From: Schistosoma mansoni
Taxonomy: Eukaryota > Platyhelminthes > Trematoda > Strigeidida > Schistosomatidae
Assembly: GCF_000237925.1 (NCBI RefSeq)
Contig: NW_017386056.1
Span: 1 to 64,000, forward strand
Direction: 5' to 3'
Length of the DNA: 64,000 nucleotides
Each line of letters starts with the position of its first letter. The stretch's first letter is position 1. Of this stretch, positions 24,860 through 37,300 are shown piece after piece. The notes under the pieces are model-generated. The model made no database searches. It was given only the letters and a program-made list of their open reading frames with translations, and was not told where the DNA came from. The position numbers and the translations under genes were made by a program.

Positions 24860-25662
24860 GACAACAAGATGCCCTCACGGTCACTCGAGCTTTCATTGAT
24901 TATTGGGTCTCCCGTTATGGCGTTCCATTCTCACTCCATTCTGACCAAGGTACAGCTTTTGAAAGCCATCTCGTCGCCCAGGTATGCCGATTATTGGGAA
25001 TCCGCAAAACACATACTACTGCATACCACCCTGAAGGTAGCGGCTTAGTAGAAAGAACAAACCGAACCATTAAAACCCTCCTACAATCGTTTATCAATAA
25101 TTCGTCGACGGAATGCTGGAATGATGCAATACCCCAATGCCTGTTAGCTTACCGCGCATCAGTTCACGGTTCCACGGGATTTTCACCTGCGAATTTACTC
25201 TTTGGACATGAATTACGACTGCCTGTTGAGATCCAAATGCCGTTGTTACCTTGTGAAGCTCAAGACCATGTACCATACGTCCGTAACCTTCGTAGCCGTC
25301 TAGCCGACGCATATCGTCTAGTTAAAGCTAACCTACAAAATGCCAGCAAACACCAAAAAGATGTGTACGATCGACAAGAGGACGGGCCTGAATATAAACT
25401 TGGAGATCGTGTTTGGCTACATCGCCCTATGGCCCCACCAGGAACATGCGGTAAGTTCCACCAACCTTGGAAAGGGCCTTATGAAATTGTAATTATTCGG
25501 TCCCCTACAACATTCGTCCTACGTAACCTCCAGCGACCTCAAGACGACGTTATAACAGCATACCACAACCAATTGAAGCCAGATAGAACGACGGTGCACT
25601 TAGATACTCCGTTTGTCAATCCCCCGACCGCTACCAGCCATTATGAGGTGCCACCAGAATGA
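24860..25662 (+). mobile_element. Gypsy integrase, second part
   Basis: An open stretch reading LHSDQGTAFESHLV, TAYHPEGSGLVERTNRTIKT and GSTGFSPANLLFGHELRLP, the integrase core around its later catalytic residues. It is followed by a C-terminal region with YKLGDRVWLHRP and WKGPYEIV. It ends about 65 bp before the 3' LTR, after which a polypurine tract is seen. Confidence 0.85.
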
Positions 25663-25726
25663 GGAATAGCATATCCATGCCCGCAACCAGGCACTAAGGA
25701 CAGTACCTCATGGAGAGAGGGGGTAG

Positions 25727-26042
25727 TGTAACTGTAATAAAAATCATTACATGCAACATTAATAATGTGAGTTTGTATTTCTCATTGCAGGGCAACAATG
25801 AGTGAATGCACTGGAAGTAGAAGAACAAGCCCTACGCGGTCTGAACCTGCAGAATAACGAGTAAAACTTTTGTAATAACTCTCCACTATTTGTACTAAGA
25901 ACCGCGTTTTTCAATTTCAAATATATCTGTTGCACCAGCACACCGTGTTCTCACTTCAGAGGCACTTGTCTGTCCTGACAGTTGTGTTGCTGTTTCAGGT
26001 CGCTCCTGCTCCCAAGTAAACGTCAAAATATAACGTGCTACA
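25727..26042 (+). repeat. 3' LTR of the large Gypsy element
   Basis: A 316-bp partner of 15394-15709, starting TGTAACTGTAAT and ending CGTGCTACA, followed by the target-site copy GTTT. Confidence 0.88.
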
Positions 26043-26233
26043 GTTTGTAAGCTGGTTTTCTGTCTGGCATTATTGGCCTAATAAAGAAAGTGTACGAGCA
26101 ATAATTTACACGAAGGCTTCCTATCACTTTCGTTTCGCTTAATTTCCACCTGTGAATTAGATTATGTGTGCGTAAACATCTATTGTGTAAACGGTTATTT
26201 TTAGTTTTCAGTGATAAGGATAGGAGGTCTACC
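26043..26233. repeat. 225-bp tandem repeat, unit 2, right piece
   Basis: Matches unit 1 from its GTTTATAAGCTGG word (about 15168) to its end GGAGGTCTACC. Unit 2 was therefore split by the Gypsy insertion. Confidence 0.8.
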
Positions 26234-26239
26234 GACGTA

Positions 26240-27025
26240 TATTAATCCTTGCAGTTGGCAACACTGAAGATTCAATCTCGTCTTAAATATATCAACAGGA
26301 GGTGTTGTTTATAAGTGTTCTGGCAGATAACTCCGGTAGTTCACTACTCAGTGCGAAAAACAAAACTCCAGACATAGACGATTTGATCTCTTTCTTAAAA
26401 CTTTCTTCGAATGTCTCCTCAAATGATCAATTCTGGACGAAAGTGAGAAATAAGGCATATTAATACCAAGGTCATCGTTCATTATAGGACAAGCCGATAT
26501 TAGATCACCCCGTATTCTACGGTCAGATGATAGGCCAGAGAGACCTTTAACCATTTTGGTCCCTCGTCATTGGACTCGTTCCAGCATATCCGCCTCATAC
26601 TTGAAGCAAAGACTCGCCGCTTGAATCCCACATTCCAAATGCAGTCTCACGAAAGTCGGATATAATAATCTAAATATTTCCTCATCCAAATACTGAAAAG
26701 ACCTGCGAGTAACTCATAATATCATATAGCCTTTTGCGGCAGCAGCCCTACAGTTAATAGTAGCTTTGAGATCGCTGCTTATTATGACTCCTAAATCTTT
26801 ATAGTTTATTACTTTGGGTAACGCGAATCCACGTATTGTGTAGTGATACGAATCATCGTAGTCATTTAATTGCATCACCACACTCTTGTTAGAATTCACT
26901 TCTAGTGACCATCCATCCACCTATGCCACCAATGAGTCGAGATCATCCCGTAATACTATTCTATTCGGCATACTGTGTATGGGTCTCCAAGTTTTTGCGT
27001 CATCGGCGAAGATTAGAACGGATGA
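26240..27025 (-). mobile_element. CR1/jockey-like LINE 3' half, relic
   Basis: On the - strand the DNA reads LIFADDAKTWRP (27020 downward), the reverse transcriptase FADD box. Then come DGWSLEVNSNKSVVMQLN, NYKDLGVIISSDLKA (26714-26920), a PTFVRLHLECGIQAASL block and RRIRGDLISA (26348-26554), the usual C-terminal order of CR1-like ORF2. At least one stop and frame change separate the pieces. The 5' half is missing, a typical 5'-truncated insertion. It is a different subfamily from the LINE at 15922-20315. Confidence 0.8.
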
Positions 27026-27029
27026 CTGC

Positions 27030-28232
27030 CAGTTTGTAATTCATTTACATCTCTGGCTAAATATTAGTGTGATAATTTGCGTACACTAATCCTGTCTTTA
27101 AATAAAATGATATATAGTGTGTTCATAGGCTATGCGGAATGCGTTTTCGAGTAAATATTTCCAGTCTTTCCATTTCGATGTGTCACAATATCTTTTTATC
27201 CTAAGGAAATATCTAAATCAAAGAAATGTCGTTTAATATTTAGTGTATGGGGATTTTAGTACATAGAGCTTCTCTTTATCTAAGCAAGTAAGGTTTGCCA
27301 TAGTGCTAATAGCTTCTGTCGAAGAATATGGTGAAGTACATTCTTTTGATCAGTGAGATACAAGTTTTCATAGTTTCTAATTTTAGTTCAGATATCCAAT
27401 TAAAATAGTTGTGTATATTATGGTTCAATTTTTACTTGATATCTCGTAACCATATCCATTTCATTCACGTATTTTTCTTCTGATCGATAGGTTACAGTTT
27501 CGAATTTCAGTTTGTTTGTCAGTCCTAGTAATCTGATGTCGTGCGCTAGTCTGATATTTCTTAGCTCCTACTGATAAATACCATGAACGAGACTACTCGC
27601 ATTCACTTCTCCCCCCAGCCATCTAGAGCAAGAAGTCGTGGACGATGGCTACAGTGGATTCTAAAATACATTTAGGATAATCAGTTAAATATCGATTAAG
27701 GTAACTATGGTTTATGAACATAGTAGTTCTCAATGAACAAATTATGGTGGAAAATGCATTTAAACTATATACGCAAAATTCACAATCAATAAGTTATTGT
27801 TACAATAGTTCATCTTAAATCAATATTGACTTCCTTCCTCTGAAGTTGTATTTGGATATTCGGTGTCTGTAATATAGCTGTATAGTGTCATTAGTCCTTA
27901 CTGTAGATATGGCTCTTGCCAAAAGATTCTGGTAATATCAAAATATATGCGTTTTGTCACTTTTCGGTTCTGGATAAATTTAGCGTCAAGTATTCTTTTG
28001 ATTGTCTCCATCAAAGTCTTACAACTGCCCAGTATAACTATAAAAATGACACACATTACTTGTTTCTTATTTCCCATTACATCCACTGCGTTTAAATATT
28101 TTTTCCGTTTTTTACTAATCCTTGCCTATTTTCCTGTTTTTTTTGTTGTCAGCATTTTTTTGATGAAAAAAAGCTATACCATACTCTAGTCATAGATAAG
28201 TGGTGTATTATTGGTCTCCTGACTCAAAGATT
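27030..28232. other. AT-rich DNA upstream of the phospholipase gene
   Basis: About 1.2 kb with no recognised element. It should hold the promoter and any 5' untranslated exon of the gene starting at 28233, but no core promoter motif is convincing. Confidence 0.4.
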
Positions 28233-28345
28233 ATGACTTCTTTCGGAAAATATGTTAGTAATTTTGTCAAAACAGCTGTCTCGTCTATTTCCCCTAATAA
28301 AGTAATACCTTATACTCTAAGCCAATACGAATCTGAATATGAAGA
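28233..28345 (+). CDS. PLA2G6: PLA2G6-like exon 1
   Basis: Begins at ATG (MTSFGKYVSNF) and ends GAAGA|GTGAGT in phase 2. No in-frame upstream ATG gives a longer reasonable start. The segment resembles the short N-terminal leader before the ankyrin region of group VI enzymes. Confidence 0.82.
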
Positions 28346-31300
28346 GTGAGTTCATTTTAAATATTCATGTACTTAAAAATTATCCTCAGTTGTGAACAAT
28401 TACTACAACAAAAGTCAATTTATTATTTCTACAAAGTGGCAAATCATTTTGATATGGTTTACCTACCTGGATCAGATGGCATTCCAATCAATGGAGAGAC
28501 TGTTTATGCTTACAGGTGTTTATCTACTTTCATTTATTAAAAATGTTCATTTTTAAATTTGTTTAGTTTATTTAGATTTCAAGGCGAACAAGAAGCAGGT
28601 GTTGCCGTATTTTTACGACACATAGAAGTTTTGGATCCTCTGCATTTAGCCTGTATGAACATGAATTTATCCATCGATCGTACACATTTGGAAAAAATAA
28701 ATGCGTATTGTCGGAACCAGTGTGGCTGGTCAGCTGCTCATGTAGCTGCAGCAATGTCTTGGCGTGAGGTTTTCCTAAGCGAGTCCGTAAACCGGTAGGT
28801 TTATGGGATCTTGCCAGTTAATTAGTTCCTCATTTCAGTCTTTTAAACGAATATGATCCTTTTTCTGGTCTAACTCCACTACGAGTTGCAATAAAAGAGA
28901 ATGATGAAGAGACAGTTAGGTTTTTGGTAGCCTTGGATAATATCAAGGCAAGTGAAAAAGATGAGGATGGTAATACTGTTCTCCATTTGGCTTTGGGAAA
29001 TACTTCGGTGAAAATTTTATCTGTAAGTTTGTATATCATTATCATTTCTTCGGAACAAATATCTGGCTATAGTTGACAATATCTGAGATATATTTAGGTC
29101 TATAATACGTTAAGTTGTCCTTAACTATCTTTTATAAATACAAGATATAATGAACCGTCACAGAAAGCAGTTATTTGTTACTACGTGACTCCTATAGACC
29201 TTACCTATACTCATCCACCGGTGTCCCTAGTCTGAAAGGTGTAGTTCAAAAAGTACCTGGTCATTTATTTCTTATTTTCCTATAAGTTTTGAGCTTTGGT
29301 ACTAAGTGATGCTGTTTGTTCCTCTAATTTTTCACTTTTCAAACTATAATTTCTGATATCTAATATCTCTTAGTATCGTTGGTATCACTATTATTGTACT
29401 CTTTTATGGTTGATCTCGTTAATTTCGTCTCACTGTGCTGATATGAAATGACAACTTGGGCTTATTCATATCTGTGTGTCTGCCTGGCTGGTCGTTTTGC
29501 TTGTCCGGATACCAATTCATTAGATGCTGTTAGTAAGTCAGTAATCTGAATTAGTAATAAACATCAAATACTATGTTTTTTATAACCTGTACGAAATTAT
29601 CAGCACAAAACATTGCAATGGTTTCGTTATTACACTGTAGTGGCTTGGCTTTGAGATAATTCCTTATGCTTTGTTTGTCAAACACCCTGATTACCGTTAT
29701 TAAATAAATCTCAACGGTGTGTGAATTCAGAGTCAGTCAGTCAGTCACAACATAGAACTTCGTACGTACGTACATCAGTTCGAGTTGCTATACCACATTA
29801 ACACAGAGATGCAATTGTCGATGCAAATCCCATAGTCGTAGAGGTAGTAAAAGTATGAGCAGTAATCGGAAAGATTAGTATTTGAAGATGTTATTCAAGG
29901 GGTATAATTTAGAACGCAACACAAAACGCCGACTACTGTTTATTATTGGATATCTCAGATAACAAAGGTACAAGCACATCAAGCGAATTTGAGCGGAAGG
30001 GCTAATGTGCGCGACTAGTCTCTAGCAACTTTTGAACTCACTAACTTTCAGCTACTGACTGAATAGTATGTAAAATCCAACCTGTCATTTCTAAATGAAA
30101 ATAAACTTGTCATCGTATGTCTGAAACATAAGAACTCAGCGACAACTGATAAGTCTTTCATCTGTTGCTTAGTTCAAAAAAATCCCGGGATGAAGTATTA
30201 AAAAATAACCATCTTAATGTCCAGATAATCATAATTTATTATTCCGATGATAATTATGAACTGATCTAAAATACATTTCTAATTCTTTAGTGGTCTGATC
30301 ACTCCTAATAATGCGGATAATTTGTAGATTAGACGTATTCTTAGTTTTACCTGAACTTTTATTTTTGGTGATGAACATTTCATCAAACATGGTAACTTTC
30401 AAGTTGGTTTAGTGAAGAATTGAAGTATTCCTAAGTAATATGAACAGCTAAGATAATTTCCTACTTTGAGAATTACAAAATCATGTGCGAATGACAGTTT
30501 CTGTCATGTTATACTTGAGGAACTTTTATTAAACCATGTTGAAGGAAAATGTCAATGTGACTTTGTATCATCATTCTTGATTATTGGTTTACTCAGTCGG
30601 TTTTCAGCCAGTTGGGGGATGAACAAATTTTTTAGCTGAATTACAGACTTTGTTTTTGAAGTGTCTTTTAATTTCAGTTTTACTCAATTCACAGACTCTT
30701 AACAATCCTCTCGACACTCTAGAGTTTGTATTCTGTAGAGTCTTTACCTGTTCTCAATTAAAAATGAGGCCATGACCACTGACACGGATCTGCATCCACA
30801 AGGGTGCATTACCTCGTCTTACCGCAGGCTAGTATCCATGTACTATTTGCATTTCAGATGTTATCAAAAAAATCTCTTGGGGTTGGAATCAGTGATAATC
30901 GTGACTTCTATATTCTTCATAAACAGTAAGAAATCCTCAAGAGAAGTGGATTATATGACGAATATCTTTCTGTTTTAACTGTACTACGGGCTTTTCATCA
31001 TTATAATATTCTGTTATCTCTCCGGTTTCTCTTTATTGCCACCATTTTGTTTTCTACAGGACATTTCTTGTTATGTCATTGTTTTTACTTATTCTTTTTA
31101 GCAGCATGATAAATAATAATAATCTGTGTTGTAATATGATTGACAATCATTGCTGTCAGTTCATTAGTCTACTATTCAAACTAAATCTTTTAGTCTAGAC
31201 AAAATATTCTGGAATTATTTTATCTGTTTGCCTACCACTGTTACTTTAAAAGAGCAGAGTTATTGGATGGTTGTTTCTAAGATATTCTTGTTGTAGGGTT

Positions 31301-34300
31301 AAACAAGCTTATGTGTTAATTTGGTGTATTCATGTAGTTTTTTCTTCTTATAATAGTTTTCGGTGAGAGTAATTAGGTACTCTTTGACATTGAAGATTTT
31401 TCTCAGGCACTTTTCAATTTTTGCAGTACTTAATTGTCACAGTGAGTCATAATTGTGAAAACGATATTTTCATATATGTGAACTATTGGGTGGCTGGAGT
31501 AGTAGTTTGAGATTGTGTATATTTTACGCATGCACTTGAATTTGTAGTATAAGTTTAAATGTTTTACTGATAAGGTGATTATACAAGGACGAAATTTCAC
31601 CGTTCATTACTTACGTTTCACTGTTTGAGCAATAACTATTAATATTGACTTATCAGTTCGAGTTGCATTTTATGTTTATGGATTTTTGTTGTTGGATAAT
31701 AAGTAGGCTGTAAGACTTATTTCAATCTGTTTTCTAGATTTGATCTCATGATCGCAATGGACCCTAAGAGATTTCAATCTTTACTGAGATAGACTTCTAA
31801 TATTTTCACTGACTAGATTTAAGTCCGTTAATAAGAATTTGTGGCGAAGAAACTGTTATCTCTAACGTTCTTTATGTTCTCAGGGTTTTCGTTTTATACA
31901 ACCGTGTTATTGAACTGATTTAATATTCACTGTGATTGACAAGATGTTTTAGTTTTCTGTATAGCTCAATAAGTTTCAGTTAATAAAATTTTCGTTTCTA
32001 TTCGAATATTTGTGGCATGTTTATTTTTGTTTTCAGTTGAATTTTGTATATTTAGACATGTTAGATTCACATAACGCTGTTCATACTCTTTAATCCAACT
32101 AATTTCACTAATAAATACAATTTCCTTTGCAAACTTTTTTGTTTACTTATTTGAGTAAATGTTTATCTGGTATCGGACACATGTTTTCATTGTTGAGCAG
32201 TTCCTGCTCTTTTTTATGATATGCTTTGTTTTGTTCATGACAACGGTTTTCATCCTTTAGTTTATTATCAGTATAGGGTTATGTAGGTTGTTGAGTTTAG
32301 ATTGATATGATGAATGGATCAATATTATACCACCATCGACAACGTGGAATCACTGGATGGCCGTTTCGTCCTAGTATGGGAATCCTCGGCAGTGCGCATC
32401 CACTACCCCGCACTCGGGACTCGAACCCAGGAATTTCGGCCTCACACGCGAACGCTTAACCTCTAGATCACTGAGTCGGTATCCAACGGTGTTGATGTCT
32501 AAATTCAACCAATTCACGATCATTGACATTACTAATAACTTGATGTAATATTAGTACAGTCTAATTCTGCAGTCAATTTTAGTCTTGTTTGATCACTAAT
32601 TATTTCCTGATAAAACAAGAAGAAAAATATCAGGAATTTAAGGCCTAGTAAGTAGAAGGGTGGCTGGATACCGAATCTCATCAACGTATCATACTATGAC
32701 CATAATTTCTTACTTCAACTTGACAGTTAGTACAAAAGATTAAAATCGTGTGTCATTAAATTGTTTTCTAATCAGAAAATCCTTTCATCGGTGCTTTAAT
32801 TTAATTTCTAATAATTAATGATAAGCTTATAACATTCAAAACTCTAAAATCGTCTTTATTTGTGATTTTTATTGGGACTGTTCAATTCGTACATTCTTAA
32901 TTTGGCATTGTTCATATGCAATTCTCTGCATGCATTTGTAGCAAAAGTGCGAATGTATCTTAAACATTTTAAGCATTTAAATGATATAAGATACTATGGA
33001 TATTTTTTATTCGACCTACATGACTACAGTGTGATGTTGAAATATAGGTGACTTCTTAATCTACTTAACTAGTTATATTAACTTTTATGTCCAGATTGTA
33101 TTTATTAAGCAACGAATCACGTTTCCGCTTACTAGTCGTTGTGTGTAAAGTTGGATACACATATAGGACATTACTTCTGAAAAGTGAATATTTACTGTGA
33201 CAAGTCGTGTGTACGTGTATAATTGGACGATCAGTCGATAAAGAAGAAACTTTTATTTATATTGAACTGTTTCTGTTCTTTATTTCTGCTTATCTGTTTC
33301 GTTAAATTCTGTCCAATATTTGATGAAATGTGAAAAATGTGAGAAAATTGATTTTTTTGAAACTAGACAACTAGATAGTTAAATATCCCTACAAAAAGTA
33401 CGCCTAAACTTAATTACTAATTTATCTTTAAATGAGAAATTACCGTCGATTTACCGAGGTTTGACAAGAAATATGTTAATGGATATAGGCAGAAAAGCGT
33501 TAAAAGAAATCAGTTTCCTAGATACATACTTCTCATCTCCATTTCTCTCTGTTTTTTTCTCTTTGTTTCCTTATTGGTTGATATCCAGTTACTTCTTGAC
33601 AATCTTCAAAGTTTAGATGTCAATGCTTTGAATAACAAAGGTGAATCTCCTTTACATATTGCCTGTCGTAATAATTCTATGGAATGCATTGAAAAGCTGC
33701 TTAAAGCTGGTGGTGATCCTATGATTGGTGAATTCGAATCATTTCCTATTCATATTGCTGTCAATAATGATTCACTTGAGTAAGTTTACTGTGAAATTGC
33801 TTTCTGTATGTCTCCACTTTTTTTAAAAAAGGGCCTATATTTGAGGTCTATGATTTTCCTTTTCACTGTTAATGCATGCATCTATGCAGATCATGAGGTT
33901 TGAGCTTAGTAGTCTAATTATTCAACCTTCATATTGTCAAAGAACAATATAAGGATCTATGATTCAGGCTGTTTGGTATTATTATAAATCACCATGCATT
34001 ATATTTGATAAACCAATCTACAAATATGTATATATTTGCTGATTTGCATTAATTGTTTTCATGTTTAGATATATAGAGGAGGACAAGTTGATAATTGTGA
34101 CGGACGTTAGTCGAGGGTAGTTACAGCAATGTCCGTATATTTAGAAAAAATATCTGTTCACTAGATTTCAATAGACTTGATTCAAGCTTCTCATTTTTGG
34201 CGATTAGGTTGTCATTAATGACTCTGCAAAGTTATACACTACTTCAGCTTCTTGTAGAGTCCAAATATTATTTTTGCTGTTGTTGTCTGTGTTTTAGTAA

Positions 34301-37300
34301 TTGGATAATCCTTGTACACTGTTACTTACTTGGACTTAAGGTTTACTGTAAAAGATAGAAAACTCGGAAAAATTGTGCAAGGTTTCATTTTATGTTTGTA
34401 CTTTAGTATTTTTTTCTTGCTTACTGGCACCACAAGTTTGTTTACACTAGTGAATATTTCATTATCTTATGATTGCTAAATTAATGGACTTGTGAAATTA
34501 CCGAAATCATTGTTAAAGACAAAGTAAATATGTATTAAGCGTCGATTTTCCTCAATTTTAAATATGAATAGATTCTATATGTCAGTCATCAGTCATGGTA
34601 AACATAAAACTTGAAACAATTGCGTTGACCTAAGACAAAATTTCCAACATAAGTAGTGAAGGGATCGAAGTAATATAATAGCGGTAATAATGAGAAAGGC
34701 TAAGCATTGAGAGGCATTTAAAATGGTCTGAAGACATTTCTTGTGGCCAGAACCGCTCACATTCCCGGTTCATGATGCTGATATACGTCACAAAATCGTC
34801 CTGTGGTCTTTTTACAAGCTGGATGCATTGGTATCTAGTGTGGAAAACTGATGACCGTTCTTCAAATATGTGTCTCAGACATTCTGTTTTTATGGAGGTT
34901 ATGTCGACTAGCTTCTCTGGGAGAATAAAATTACAAAACTTTTCATATTCAGAAACTCTAACTTTCAGTAGTAATAATTTCAATTTCGAACATTTGTCCC
35001 ACTCTTTACAATCATCAACAAATAGATCATCATGGCGCTTAAACCACTCCTCAAAAGTAATTCCACTTTCTGGATCAAATCTAAATTCATTTATTGGGTT
35101 CGCAATAGAATCCGAAGTCATAGTGGAACTAGGTACCTGGGTTTTTGGGGATACTGACATATTCTTGACCAGTAACTCTATGAAAGCATTTTGCTGTTGC
35201 AATAAAGATTTCAGATCATCCATTTTATTGTTATAAAATCCGCTTTAACTGTATATATAGGCGTAGATCCGTTTTAACCACCATCGCTATTGTTATAACG
35301 CTCGGTTTCCCCGTCTACACATATGGGACGTTAATTTGCCTTAGACGAATATCTGCACTGAATACCCTCTCAGTGTCTATTCCACAGGACATCAACACAA
35401 CTCGGATCAAGAACACGTGACTGGCGTGACTAGAACGCAAGTATATTTCCACACCAAAACCGACAACAATCACAGTAATAATAAGAGTAATAAAATATAT
35501 AACTCATATAGTACCTGTCAGACTATCTACTAGTCTGACTAAGTAAACAACCAATCCTTATCATTCTCGCCCATACATCAGGTTATGATATACTACTGCT
35601 GTTTGTACCAATTACCAGTAGACTTCATATTATTATTATTATTATTATTGTTACTATTGTTATTCTCATTATTATTATTACTATCAGTGGTATTATTATT
35701 ATATCTTAAGAGCAATACTGTTACGGGTTTGATCACTTGTTATTTGTAAAAGTTCAGTCTGAAAATGTTTCTGAAACTCTTTTGTTGACTTGCTTGCTAC
35801 TTAGTCATTTCTATTAAAATTCTGTTTAGGTTGTAAATAATTGTGTTTTCAACGAATAATAAGCTGCCAAAATGAAATATGTAATATACTTCTTATTTCA
35901 GAAATAATTATTTCGTATAGTATTGTTTGAATTCAATTGATAGTTTGAAAGTAAACTGTCTTGGGTTAGGTCATTCATATGTAAGCATGCATGTGTACAG
36001 AAACCTATAGTCTAACTCATCACTCATTGTTGTATGTTGTCGTGAGACGGTCTTAATTCATCCAATAAATTGTAACAAAGACCATGAATAACAATCTCAT
36101 GGTAGGTTTTTTTATTGCCTCATCTCATTGAAGAAATATGAACAAGAACTTTTGTGAGATAAATACTGGTTGTAAGAATGAACCATTGAGAACTAATCCA
36201 AGTTTTATAAAATCAATTGTTAGTTGAATGTGTTTAAGAACTAACGACTACTAACAATTCGGATTTTGTTGGATCTGCACCGAAATTCTAGGAAATGTTG
36301 ATCTATTTCAATGGAATTACTTTGAAATCGTAACCTATATTTCCTATTTTTTACTATCTATAATTCACCTTTTTTAAAACATTTTTGGTGTTTTCAAAGG
36401 TTTATTAAAGATTCAGACAAAGTTGTTGGTAATGAATTACTGAAATCTTAAATGATATGTTGTAATATTCAAATATGTATATCACTTTCCACCCAGTTAT
36501 TAATAATACTATTCTAATTTATTTTCATTACTGATTCCATTTAACCGTTCGTTTTCATTATTTTTTATTCGGTTTTTTCCGTTTTTGCTAACCGAATCAG
36601 ATTTCATATTGACACACGAATAATACAGAGTTGGAGGGAAATTTTATCTGATTTCATGTAATATTTGGTTCATTTGTTCAGTTAAATGATAGGTTTTCTT
36701 TTTTTTTGGATTTGTAATTCACTACTTGAAAACTTTTCGTTGTAAAAGTTTGTACCTCACCAGCGCTTCTATAAATTATTTTTTGGAATTTTGTATTGTA
36801 ATAGTGTATTGTGAATTGGTTGTACTCGAAAATTGTATTCTATCTGGTTTTTCATTAATAACAATAATAGTTGTCAATAGTAATAATAATCATGTTTATT
36901 CTATTATTTCATTCCTTTTTCTGAATTATGAATAATACAGATGTGTTAATCTACTGTGCACATATTGTCCTAATTGTATCAATCTACCAGATTTAATAAA
37001 TCATAATACTCCAATTCATTTGGTACATAATTCGAAAGTAAGTATTTGATAATAATAATAATATACAGTCATAACAGTTTAATAAATAAATAAGTTGTAC
37101 ATTTTATCTAAATGAACTCCTTGGAAAATTGCGAAATCTGGTTTAACGCAACAAAGTAAGTAGTTATAAATTATCGTGTTTCATTTTGAACCACGCTTTT
37201 AATGGATTAGCTGATGATAGTATTTATCTACTTCAAATGGAATTAGATAAAGTGGGCACTTTTCAGTACATTAGTCAGTCCAAAGAATTTGATCTAGCGT

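Larger units (their letters stand above)
29023..33588 (+). other. Intron 4 with transposon debris
   Basis: 4.57 kb. Holds an RTE LINE 3' fragment (29744-29960) and a second-family hammerhead repeat on the - strand (about 32310-32520). The rest is AT-rich and unremarkable. Confidence 0.7.
33780..36940 (+). other. Intron 5 with Gypsy fragment
   Basis: 3.16 kb. Contains a Gypsy gag piece with likely 5' LTR on the - strand (34630-35590) and an imperfect ATT-rich repeat (35627-35702). Nothing else was recognised. Confidence 0.7.
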
